From assembly GCF_030272615.1 (NCBI RefSeq), contig NC_081409.1, positions 204,105,949-204,169,948 on the forward strand: 64,000 bases of DNA. Reading direction: 5' to 3'. Below are positions 10,189 to 21,525 of this stretch, in pieces. The DNA comes from Cryptomeria japonica (lineage: Eukaryota > Streptophyta > Pinopsida > Cupressales > Cupressaceae). Each line of letters begins with the position of its first letter. Positions within the stretch are counted from its first letter, which is position 1. A model generated the notes under the pieces. The model had not been told where the DNA came from. It worked only from the letters and a program-made list of their open reading frames with translations, and did not search any database. The position numbers were made by a program, and so were the translations under genes.

Positions 10189-13100
10189 ATGTTTGAAATG
10201 GCTCCCAAGATGCAGAAACCTGTTGTAGTTGAGACTATTGAGAAGCCTTCACTAAAGTATTCCTTACCTCCCAAAGTGGCATCTGAACCCGATGAGAAAA
10301 CTGCATTTTCTCTTATTCCAAATGGGCTTTTGTTGGTTGAAGATGTCAGATTTTATACTAAGTGTTGTGTTCAAGACCTAGGTCATACCAAAATTAAGGA
10401 CATGTATGATGAATTATGCACTGATGGAATCCTGGATAGTAAGTTTGAGCATATCAAAGTTAAGGGATTGACTGAAGCCCTAGCCTATCCTCAAGTTTTC
10501 AAGCCCCAATGGGTCAAATTTGTCTTGAGAAGAGTACATGATGACTTTATGTGGTTAGAGGATCAATCGTTCAAGATCACCAAGGAGATTATTCACATAA
10601 TAACCATATACCCTATATTCGACCATGCCCGAGCACAGAAGATGATTTCACATAAGGAATTGATAACTTTAACCGAAGTTGAGTTTGATTGCAGAGGTCT
10701 TAAGCTGAATAATGTAACAGATGCAGAACTAAAGTTTGCAATTAGAGTCATTAGTTATTGTTTCTTCCAGTCAGCAAGAGAAAACAATGTACCATGTGCA
10801 ACTATAGATTTGGCCTATAAAATTGTGAAAAAGGGTATGCAAATTGATTTATGTGAAGTATTGTTGAAGAATCTTTTTGAAAATCTCAACACAATAAGGA
10901 AACCTAAGAAGAATAATACTACTAACACACAAAAGTTTGGGTCACTCTTAGTGTGTATGTTCTTCTATTTTCAGAAGTTCTTTCCTTCAGTCGGTAACAT
11001 TGTTTGGGACCATCAAATAAATGATTTTATGAATCAGCTAGGAGATTATTTCAATGAGATAATGGATGATTACTTTAGCAAATTTTAGGAAAAGATGCAT
11101 AACAGGTATAGGATCCCACCTTAGCTAGTGGAAAAATATAAGGATACTATATGTTTTGAAGTGGACATCGACTACTGTTATGTCAATGCAGTAGAACCCA
11201 AAACTCAATCTCATTGCCTATGGGTTATGAGATTGATTTTGATATTACTAAATAGCAGATAGATGCCTTTCTGGCACTTCCAAGGCACTTGACCAAGATC
11301 AGGTATGGTACCTATGAAGAGGTGAAAGAGAAGGTAAAAATGAGCATAGTAGTACCAAAGGCTACTAGAAAAGCCACTAAAATGATCAAAGATTTAACTG
11401 AGAAATTTGGAGAAGGTTCTACCTCCACACCTACTAAGCCAATAGGTAGGAAAAATGATCAACTCTCAATTGAGGAAGTATCTGAAGCTCAAGAAGCAAC
11501 AATTGATCTAAGCACCGAGTTGCCAAAGGGCAAAATTTTGAAAAGAAAGAAACAGGATACAACTAAGGTATCACCGACTCCACCAGTTAAGCAACCTAAT
11601 ACTAGATCATCTACAGTGTCACCGAGTAAGAGGCAGAAAAATGTTGAATTACAAAGACTTATAGAAAGTTGACCAAGAGACTCATTTTGAATAAGGAGTC
11701 AAGTGACATAGAATCTGAAGATGCAAATAAATTTCAGATTGTAAAAAGCATAAAGGAAAATGTACACAGTGTTGGCAATTTTTGTGCAAAATTGAAACTA
11801 TATGGAGGATTTGGGTCATTCAGGTATGTAAAATATGACTCCCGAATAGAAGAAGAGAAGAGGCAAATAGAAGAGTTAGTAGTGTGTACACTTCTCAAAT
11901 TCCAAGTAGTTCCACTGGAAGTAACTGATTTTCTTCCAAAAAAATTGTACTCTCATATTGACAATAGATGGAAATATGCTATGGACTTGGAGAAGCAGAT
12001 AAGAGAAAGAGTTTTGGTACATCTCTTTCCAGACATGTCAGTAGATGATATAAAAAATCATTTGAAAAACTACCAGACAAATTTTCAAGTAAAGCAAAGG
12101 GCCTTGAAATGATGAATGGACTTTAACTTGAAGTAGAGAAGGAAACTAAAGAAAAATGGCAAGAAATATTCAGAATTCAGAATGAAGAGCCTCAAGGTGA
12201 AGTGGAAATAGTTGACATCACCGAATAAGATCTTGCTTCAACTATTCAACTAGATGAGGATGTCATGGACACTGAGGCATAGGAAGAAGAAATGATAGAA
12301 GGAAATGCCTATGCCAAACTGGTATCAATTGAATCAGTCTTGGAACAAGTCCTATCCTTTGGTAACTCAACAAGTGACAAACAAGAAACCTCAGGACACA
12401 GAACAAGGTAAAGAGGATCAAAAGGCTACACAAGGTGAATCTACCTCTCAGGCCACAGGTGAGAAAACTTCCCATGCACCAGTAAGCACTGAAATTGTTG
12501 CCACTGAGACCCCAACCAAGGAATCATCGAAGGATACAAAAGAGGCTACAAGAACTGACAAAAGTGTTGCTTCCACCGAACAACATACCGAGGAAGAACA
12601 AGCCTCCAAAGCCATTGTACTCATTCAACCGGTGAAGGCATCATCATCCAAGGAGAAGAAAGCAAAGAAGCACAGTTTTAAGATAGATCTGTCAAAGCCT
12701 ATTGTGTTGCTGAATGTTGACATTTCAAAACTAAAAGGGCAAGCACTTATTGAATTCGGAGAGCTTTGTAAAGCCAAAGAAGAACAAGAAAAATAGATAG
12801 CTCTTCAGAAGAAGAACTGAGTACTTTAGAAGGTCAAAGCATTATTGACAGACATGCTACCTGAAGCTACTGTAAATGAAGATGCTGCCATCCATATGCA
12901 ATTGGATGAACTACTCACTCAATTGGAAACATCAGGAGTAGAATCATCATAATACCTTAGCAAATTAAAATAAAAAGAGCTAACTGCCAAGATGATTGAA
13001 GAAGTGCAGAAAGCAATTGCTATAGGTAAAGTCAAGCTTGTTGGATTCATTGCTGAGTTGTCCCCTCAACTCAAGAACATTATTTATTTATTCCAGAAGT

Positions 13101-13537
13101 TATGTACATTTTCATTCTTTATTAAAGATATCAAGCATAAGACTGAAGTCATTGAAAAAGAGATTACCGATCTCTCAAATAAACTGACTACGGAGCCAAA
13201 TTCTATTCAGAATTTTTATACAAAACTACAAACTCTTATGGCTCAGTAGTTAGAACTTCAGAATGAAGAGCACAAAATAAGGATGGATATCATGACTCTT
13301 CAAATATTATTTATTCCCCATTTATCATCCGTTCAAGAGCAAATCAACCGAGCTACACAATTATCCACTCAAATAGAGGGAAGCACTTTAGATGGTTTGA
13401 TTTCACTGCTAGCTGATATTACAACTCAGAATTCTTTAATGGAAAGTGTCAAGGATGCACTTACCAATGCTCTCAAAGACGCTCATACTAAGTATAAATC
13501 TATTTTTGATCAGGTGCCACCACCAAATGGTAACTAG
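10189..13537 (+). pseudogene. Unknown accessory ORF of the copia-like element
   Basis: A long reading frame in pieces: 10189-11088 (299 codons, intact; ATG at 10189, next in-frame ATG at 10198), then 11289-13537 mostly in one other frame with several stops. I do not recognise a domain. The N-terminal 300 residues look globular and rich in Lys, Phe and Ile. The middle (11400-12700) is Pro/Thr/Glu/Lys-rich and disordered, with basic clusters such as KRKKQ. The C-terminal part (12990-13530) is coiled-coil-like. The position, after gag and before the polypurine tract, is where pol would be expected. ACCGA-type motifs recur within it. It may be a gene carried by a retroelement family rather than a captured host gene. 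Confidence 0.55.
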
Positions 13538-13820
13538 TTTTGATGTTTGTCAAAAAGGGGGAGTGTACCAAGTGTATACAGAGTATTTGAGTGTACAAAG
13601 TTTATACTATTTACCGAGTGTACAAATGAAATTGACAGGGGGAGCATGGAACATCAGGAGCATGCAAATCAAGTTTTGTACAACATATTGATAAGGGGAG
13701 CATGTATTTGAAGTATGTATTTGAACAAATGTATATATTGTCATTTCAGTCAAATTTTGTAAGTATATAGATTTTGTGTTATGACTTTGAAAGGAGTTTT
13801 GTCAAACATACCAAACTAAT

Positions 13821-13835
13821 GTCAAAAGGGGAGAT
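13821..13835 (+). promoter_or_regulatory. Polypurine tract of the copia-like element
   Basis: GTCAAAAGGGGAGAT lies directly before the 3' LTR start TGTTACTA. A similar purine run (CAAAAAGGGGGAG) lies upstream near 13550. Confidence 0.8.
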
Positions 13836-14262
13836 TGTTACTATTTACTAAGTTGTCATTAGTTTTATGTCCAAAGTCATCCTATATACTCTAGTCGGTT
13901 AATACTACCAAAATATTCAGTCGGTAAGTACTAAGGGTGTCGGTTACAGAAGAAAGGCTAATCACCGAGATGAGAAATACTGAGTTGCCTACTGAGTAAA
14001 GTTCTTATATCTACCGAGCAGCAAAGAAGGTATACCGAGTTAATCTGAACCGAGTGGAAACATGTTACCAGATTCAATGAACTTGGACACATATGTGGAA
14101 ACGTGTTACAAAATTCAAGAACAGGGAACCGTTATTACATAGGAAATTGCATTTAAAGATTTTGTATGATTTTGAGGAAGTTTATCCAATGAAATAATTT
14201 CTATGTTTATTCATTCGATAAAACATGTTTGTATGATCGATGTATGAACAAGATCACTGTCT

Positions 14263-14316
<54 letters not shown>

Positions 14317-14319
14317 CAT

Positions 14320-14358
<39 letters not shown>

Positions 14359-15101
14359 TAATTTGAGTATCTAACATATAGAAAAAGATGATGAGTTGAA
14401 AATGAAAAATCTTGAGAGAAGTTAAGATGTGATGATTAAACAGAGATATTCAGAGGTCACTGAGAAGGTTTTCAGAAAATAGTTTAAGGGATAGAGTATA
14501 CAGAAGAGGTCATCGAGTTGATTCATCAATTATCAAGGTATTCTATGAGCATGGTAATTTCATAGTGAGCACATAGAGTCTGCTATAACATTTCAGATGT
14601 AAAGTTGCAGATATTTTGTAAAGATTTTGATTGAATTATTTGAGTTGTGATAGAAACCTTTAACAGGGTAAAAGACTCTAACAAAGTCTATAAATTGTAA
14701 AGCCTTTAACTAGGTACAAAATTTTGTAAAAGTGTTTGTAAAATCCTTTAGCAAGGTAGATCTAAAGATCTTGATACTCCTAACAGGGTAAGCTATCAAA
14801 AATAGCTAAACATGTAGCTCTAACCGAGCAACCTTTATTATTGCAGTAGTGAAGTTGTGGGTGTCATCCCCACCATAGTTTTTCTCTCTAACCAAGAGTT
14901 TCTACATAACCAAAATCTTTGACTTATGGAGTGAAATGTGTATGGATGTTATTTCTATGATTATGTTTCAGTTTTAGATATTTATGAGATCAACAATATT
15001 CAGCTTATGTTTATGAGTAAAATTGTTTTTAAAGAAAAGTTTTGAAGTACTGATTCACCCCTCCCCTCTTAGTACATTAGGTTTCCTAGTTGGACCTAAC
15101 A
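13836..15101 (+). repeat. 3' LTR of the copia-like element
   Basis: 1266 bp, highly similar to the 5' LTR. It differs by a TA microsatellite (14268-14355), about 50 extra bases near 14600-14640 and scattered base changes. Confidence 0.9.
14268..14355. repeat. TA microsatellite inside the 3' LTR
   Basis: An almost pure TA run with a few interruptions, absent from the 5' LTR, so it expanded after insertion. Confidence 0.95.
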
Positions 15102-16854
15102 TTTTTTGCAGGCAATGATATTTTCTATAAACATCTTAGTGACATTGCATTGTAGATATTTGGGCCCACCATACGTAAAAGGTGGTACATCATATGTGAA
15201 CTAACCCTAATCCACTTTTGATTTCATATCATTGCTAGAATAGTTTTCCTTTGATCCATTTCTTGAAGTGTAATAAATGTAGCTTCAGTTCATTTCTGAA
15301 TCTAATAGGTTTGTTTTTGCTTTAAAAGGTGGAATAACCAAGAAAAAAGGTTAAAAGATGAATTGACAAACCAAATGGTTGAGTGGTTTGGAAATGACAC
15401 CTTTGACAAAACCAAGCTCCTTGAAAAAGCTGGCACATATCTAAAGTATGTGAGGGACCAATACAGGACCCATTTGGAGAGGAACCTAAAGTACGAGCGT
15501 CCCCCCATGATTCCAGAGAGGGAGTGGAAGGATCTAATTTTGGATGTCAAGGAGAGAATTGAAAGGAAAAAAGGAACTACACTACTAGATGCCAGAAGAA
15601 GGCACGAGATACTATTAAGAATGTAATTATGTACTAATTAATTACTCTTTATATTTATATAATCTAACATATTTCAAACTTTTTATAGACTAAGTGACAT
15701 GTCAAAGGCAACCAAGGCAAGGCAAGAAAAGCATGGGCAACACAAACTCGGCTCTGGTGGTTACATGAAACTTGTTGCACGAATTGTAAGTATCTCATGT
15801 AAACGAAATATTGCATCAAAATATTAATAAATTGCAAACTTTTTTTTTAATCAAAAAATGCTAGCAAAATTCATGGTACCAAGCAAAAATGCAGGGCTCT
15901 AAATTCAATAGAGTGTCCACAGAAGATGACAAGAGAATTGCCTACCAGCAAGGCTATTCAACCATGGGTGATCAGCTACGAGAATTGAGTGGCTATACAC
16001 AACATTCGAGTGCATCCATCACACATGTAAATATGCTAAATGGAAGTTGTTTCAAATTGAATACTTACCAATAATCTAATTGATGTTGAGTTCCAACATA
16101 AAGTGACTATATTTGTTTTAAATAAGCAAGCAATGATAACAATGTGCATGTCATTGGAATGCAGCTTGCTAATTGTGAAACACCACCTGCACATGAAGGT
16201 CCGGATGTGCATCCTAGTAGTGGAGGTATTCATTTGCAATTCAAATTTATTTATTTAGCTATTAATACAATTAAACATCTTAATTTGTAATTAGAGTAGT
16301 AATTAATGTAACCCTTTTTGTTAATATTTTAGAGCATGTAGTCGGTGGTGAGCAAGTGGAGCATGATCTGGGTACACAACCTCAAGAACATGATGTTCCC
16401 CACTCAGGTAAAGAGGACCATTGTTATTGCTTTAAACAAATATAATTTCAATTGGTGTTCAACATTAATTAACCTTTAGTATTTCAATTCCAGATGATCT
16501 AGAGGGTGTTCAACATGTTGAGGTTGAGGCTACACAAAATGATGTGGCCCCATCAGGTAAAGAGCACAACAATTATGTTCTCTAAATTATTGGAATACTT
16601 GTAACAATAATAATTTTTTTTTTGAATTTAACCCATTTCTTTGTTATTGCAGAGGACCCCCCTTCGCTTCAGTGTCCTCGTCCTCAGTATAGGACTAGGC
16701 ATACATTGAGATCACGAGCAGTTGGCGGAACATCTACAGAGGGGGGAAATAATGAAGAAACTGATGTTCCACTTAGTCTTTTCATAGCTTCAAAGAAAAA
16801 AAAAAGAAAGAAATAATTGTAATCTAACTTATTTGATAATGACTGATTTTTATG

Positions 16855-17045
16855 TGTTAGTGAATGTAATTATGTGCTAATTAATGGTTATGGATGATAT
16901 GTGTTAATTAATATTGATGAATGTTGTGTGTTAATTAATGTTAATCAATGTTATGTGTTAATGAACATTATGTGATATTATTGAATGAATGCTATATTTT
17001 ATTAATGGTAGAAAGAATTAATGAATGAATGTTATAAGATGTTAA
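16855..17045. repeat. Degenerate AT-rich tandem repeat
   Basis: About 33-bp units around GATGAATGTTATGTGTTAAT repeat imperfectly downstream of the CACTA second gene. Confidence 0.5.
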
Positions 17046-17365
17046 CGGGGAATTTAGAGTGATGTTGGGGGGGGAGGGGCCAAATGAGCTTCCACCTTCA
17101 CGTGGTTGGCCTTGTTAAGTAGGAATATTAAACTATTCTCAAAACCAAGTGAAGCTCAACAAGGTAACACACTTTTCAATATTTCATTATGTTGCATAGT
17201 TAATCTTATTGAATAATGTATATTGAATCTTAATTGCAGGGTCCAACAGAGCCAACACGAACAACAACACCACAAGTTGCTGGGTATAATGAACTCCCAT
17301 ATTGTCTTATCTGTACACGAACAATATGAGTTGCTTCTAGTGTTGATATCCAAGGTAGGACTGCA

Positions 17366-17465
17366 AAAGTTATGAATATGCCTCATCCTTGTAAGGTTTT
17401 TTATTACTTGTAAGTAATGAATATGCCTCATCCTTGTAAGTTTTTTTATTACTTGTAAGTCATGA
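17366..17465. repeat. Two-copy 48-bp tandem repeat
   Basis: ATGAATATGCCTCATCCTTG followed by TAAG(G)TTTTTTATTACTTG occurs twice head to tail. Confidence 0.8.
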
Positions 17466-17513
17466 ATATTGCTCTTTAGTTGATTAAAATTAAATGAAAA
17501 TCTTTAATGAGTA

Positions 17514-19560
17514 CACAAAACTATATACATATGTAGGCACACCATGGTTGAGATGGTCCAACTCTCTAGTCTCACTCTACGACTAAGCTCATGCCATATC
17601 TAAATCAAAGACATCTCAAATACATGGTCGGTGGAAAGCTGCAAAATGCCATTTTCATACATAAGCAAGAAATACACAATTGGGCACAATCACCAAGAGA
17701 ATGGTAAAAAGTGTGTTTGAGATTGTATCATGGATGTAAAAAATCTCTTCATTAATCCTTGACTCATGATTTCTATAATACTTCTTTAGACTTCTCATGT
17801 CATTTGTTGCACTTCTTCGCTATTTTGGACTGAGTTTCAACTATGAATTTGCCTTGACTTATGACTGTACCTAGCTTTGTCCTATCTTTGTAAGCTTCCT
17901 CTTTGAATTGTGGTTGTAGCTTTGATAATACCTTTTTAATGTTGCACTATTTGTAAGGAGGACAACTTCTAATGCATGTTGGAAATTGTGTTCTAGTGAC
18001 TGAGACTAACCTAATGCATCTCAGAATGGCATAAATTGCCAGGATGGAGATATAGCAGATGAGTTCAAGATTGTTGTTGTAGAAATTAATTGATTTTTGT
18101 GCTTGAAATTTATGTATATACACTATTTATAGTCTACTCTATATTTCCTACTCACCTACTCCTATTGCTTTAAAATGAAATGTGAATTGATGAATTGTAT
18201 TCTATAGATGACCAGTGCCTTTCTTCGCTGTTTGGGCTACAGAGTCTTTATATTTCTTTAGGACTTATTGTGTAAGCTTATGAGACAATTTTTAAACCCA
18301 CCACCTCTCGATGAGTATGTTAGTTATTGTTTCTTATGAGTTCTACTTCAATTTCTATATTGTAAACCGCTTGAATGAATTTAACCCTAGCTTTTAAGAG
18401 ACCATCCAAGGAAGAAATACCAGGAACAATTACAATTCGCTAGTAAATCTTTTTGATCCAAATCTACAATATGAAACACAAAATTTCACTGGAAGAACAT
18501 GAATAACCTTATCTCCTTTAGATAATATCATAAGCAACTGCCTATAGGAAATGCAATAATCCACAACATAAACGCAAAGGAAAATGACTGATTCTATTAT
18601 GTATATTTGCCAAAATAGTACAATGGTAAGCCTGAGGCTATAATCTATTCCTTCTCTAATTCTCTTTCATGTTACAATAGCTCCCCCCTTTATATGAGAG
18701 TATACATTATTACCAAGCACTGTGGCTTTTCGGCATATAACTGGTAACCAACATTTTTTGTTTAACAAACTAGAAGATAAACAAATTGAGTATTGTCGTC
18801 TCCTCATCGATACCTATTTGGTATCCATCGGTCCCTTTTTATGTCGAAGAAACCCTGGGCTTTGGTGACTTCCTTTAGTTTTCCATTGAAATGCTTTTTC
18901 CGTCGATATCACTATGCTCCTTCGATGAATGGGTCTGTTGTCTCACCGAAGCCCCTTTTATCCTCTCTTTGTTGTCTTCCACCAATAAAGTTATATCGAT
19001 GAAACCATGTGTATCGGAGACATGCCTTTTAGTCTCCTCAAAACTCATATTCTCATTGAAATCTTTTTATTGTCCATTGGGTTTCATGTCGAAGAGACTT
19101 TGGACTTCGGTGACTTCTTTTGTCCTCCCATCGAAACTCATATCCTTATCAATATCATTCATCGATGTAGTTTTCTTCTATTTTATTGATGTCACTTTTT
19201 CGATGAGAATTCTTCTTTTGGTGAATCTTCTTTATCTTGGATCAATGATATTGTTTCTTTGAAAGCCTTTTATCATAGGTGGGGGCCACCTCTACTTTCT
19301 TCGATACCTTTTGTTGGTGGGACCATCTCTTTCGGTGAGTCTTTTTGCACCGATAGTGTTATATCCTCAAAGAACTTTTCTTGTCAATGAGAACCATCTC
19401 CACTTTCCTCGATATCTTTTATCGATGGAGTTACTGTCTTCGATGAGTCCTTTTTGAAGTTGATCAAATTTTTCTTTCTTCGATGCCCCTTTTATATCGA
19501 TGATACATCGCTGGGTCTCATCGATACTATTTTAATCTTAGATACTTCAATAGAATTCTT
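17514..19560 (+). mobile_element. Element copy A, lacking the antisense ORF
   Basis: Two blocks match copy B. 17514-17552 matches 21026-21064, and 18425-18790 matches about 21085-21450. The second block is followed directly by a TCGATG array (18797-19560) that in copy B lies beyond the 3-kb minus-strand ORF. No gag-pol or LTR pair was recognised. By comparison with the full-length gypsy element (3' UTR, antisense ORF, motif array) this looks like the 3' part of a related retroelement, without proof. Confidence 0.5.
18797..19560 (+). repeat. TCGATG-type motif array of copy A
   Basis: Cores such as CATCGATA, CATCGGT, GTCGAAG, TTCGATGA and ACCGAAG recur about every 12-24 bp with non-repeated spacers. 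It aligns over its first ~270 bp to about 24968-25230. Confidence 0.75.
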
Positions 19561-20300
19561 TTAGACTTGTTCGATAACTTATGGGTTATTATGGTATCAA
19601 TGAAAATGATGATTTCTTCCAAAGAGAGATGGCTTCTATGATTTAATTTCTCAAATCAAGATATTTTACTTAATTCAGATTTGATGCTCAACAGAATTAC
19701 TGCACTATCACCAATCTATCTTGAAGATTTGACTACTCTTTAGATTATGATTATGATTGTCATGATATTCCATGAGACTGCTCTATCCCCATATGAAACC
19801 CTTTGTTCCCACAAATCAATGCTTTGAACTTGACTACAACTTTATAGTGATCACTATCTTTGTACAGCAAGCTTGCTACTTTCTCAACTTTTGATATATT
19901 GGAGGCTCCTAGGATGGTTTCTATCTTATAGTCACAATACCTTGCTATAATTTATAGCTATTCTATGTTTATTTGTTTTCCACTCTTAACTCATAGTTCA
20001 ATCAAATATGGTTCATCTTGGAATCAATGCACATCGGTTATAATCAAATTATAACCAGTCTCCATGGTTGCAAGACTCGAAGAAGGATTCTTATCATCAA
20101 TTAGATGCATACTTTTGGGAATATAGAAAGACAAAAAAATATATTAGAACCGTATTTTTTGTTGAGTCATAATATGATGTGTTAATCTAGCTAAATAAGG
20201 GAACTAATGTTGTATTAGGTTTAATTCCATGATGACACTTGAAGCTTGTTAGAGATAGGGGATTTGTAGCAGTTGGCTTGTTAGGTTATGTCACAATCCC
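19561..20300. other. No gene recognised
   Basis: AT-rich sequence between copy A and the 107-bp repeats. I see no coding sequence or clear repeat in it. Confidence 0.4.
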
Positions 20301-20303
20301 ATG

Positions 20304-20622
20304 AAGGTCCTTGTAAACCGTTAATGTCAGTAGACATGTGTTTGTTATGTAACGAATTGGATTAGCTAAACGTAGAAGTTCTGTAACCAATGAATCAACT
20401 GACTCAAGTGTATGTTAATTATCTTATGATGGTCATTTATGACCGTTATTCTTAGTAGACATTAAGCAGTTTGCTAGATAGTTGGTTAGTAAACCGGTGA
20501 GTTAGTTGGCTCAAATGTATGCTATTTATCATATGATGGTTGTTAATAACCATTATTGTAAGTACACATTAAGTAGATGGCTTGTTTAGATGGTTGGTAA
20601 CTAGTGAGTTTGTTGAGCTCAA
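20304..20622. repeat. 107-bp tandem repeat, three diverged units
   Basis: Units start near 20304, 20411 and 20518, each with TATGNTANTTATCNTATGATGG followed by TAGTAGACATTAAG-like sequence. The first unit is the most diverged. Such repeats are common in retroelement regulatory regions, but no host element is identified. Confidence 0.65.
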
Positions 20623-21525
20623 GAATTGGATGTACAAGTCGAGCAAGGGAGGTGAACACTAACAACGCATTGGCACTTGCAATGTTAAAACCTTGGCCAA
20701 GATGGTGATGCTTTATCTAAGTGATGAAATTGGCCATTTGAATTCCTTTCTCATATTGATTAGCTTAATAATATTTGTTCAATTTTTTTTATCGTTAAAA
20801 GATTACCTTCCTTTTAGATAAATTAGTTAGATTCTTATTATGTTGAAGAACATTTAGTTAGTTTTCTCCTTCAACTGAAGTAGTTATGTTTTATTTTGAA
20901 ATGCTCAAATTTTTATCTTAATATAGATCATAATTTATCTTCTTTAAGTATAGAATTAATGGAATATTACATATCGTATCAACGAAACCAAGTCCGACAT
21001 TGAACCTCAGGCTTTCCACCTATAAACAAAACTATATACATATATAGGCACACCATGGTTGAGATAATATGCAGGCGCACTATATACAAAACTCTATTCG
21101 CAAGTAAATCTTTTATTCAAATCCACAATATGAAACACAGAGTTTTACTGGAAGAACACAAGTAACCTTATCTCCTTTAGATAATATCACAAGCAACTGC
21201 CTATAGAAAGATGCAGTAATCCATAGCATATACACAAAGGAAAGACGACTGACTATATTATGTATGTTCGCAAAATGGTACAATAGTAAGCCTGAGGCTA
21301 TATTCTACTTCTTCTCTAATGATCCTTTTGTTATAAAAGTTCCCTCATTTATATGAGGGTATACATTGTCACCAAGCATCATGTCTTTTTAGCACATAAC
21401 TATTAATTAGCACTTTTGTTAACAATCTGGAAGATAAACAAGTTCAACATTCCTATGTGTTGAATGTACTTATCATCTTTATACATTAGAACATCATTGT
21501 TTAGTGTCCTCATGTCGCTTTCTGT

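Larger units (their letters stand above)
7118..15106 (+). mobile_element. Copia-like LTR element without pol, target duplication TTTTT
   Basis: Direct LTRs (7123-8264 and 13836-15101) begin TGTTACTA and end CCTAACA. They flank an initiator-Met tRNA primer site and a polypurine tract. TTTTT lies on both sides (7118-7122, 15102-15106); because the target is a T run, the duplication is supportive rather than decisive. No reverse transcriptase, integrase or protease is visible. The 5.6-kb interior has a coiled-coil/zinc-knuckle gene and a second long ORF, both broken. It is best read as a non-autonomous (gag-like only) element moved by a partner. Copia affinity rests on the Met primer site and general layout. 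Confidence 0.85.
5905..16816 (+). pseudogene. CACTA second gene (TNPA/Transposase_24-like), split by an LTR element
   Basis: Many short exons run downstream of the TNP2 gene in the same direction, as in two-gene CACTA elements. It starts near MDPSYIVDKDV (5906). An exon at 6080-6310 has GKRVIVPKHLSRDVESLG. After the insertion, 15330-15625 (WFGNDTFDKTKLLEK, PPMIPEREWKDL) and 15690-15785 (SDMSKATKARQEKHG..GSGGYMKLVARI) match the layout of plant Transposase_24 proteins, ending with a lysine-rich tail before the stop at 16816. Three small downstream exons (about 16334-16405, 16494-16556, 16653-16816) share similar ends and donors (..TCAG then GTAAAGAG), suggesting exon duplication. The copia-like element at 7123-15101 sits in an intron directly before an acceptor. 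Its role as subterminal-repeat-binding protein is inferred from the family. Confidence 0.6.
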
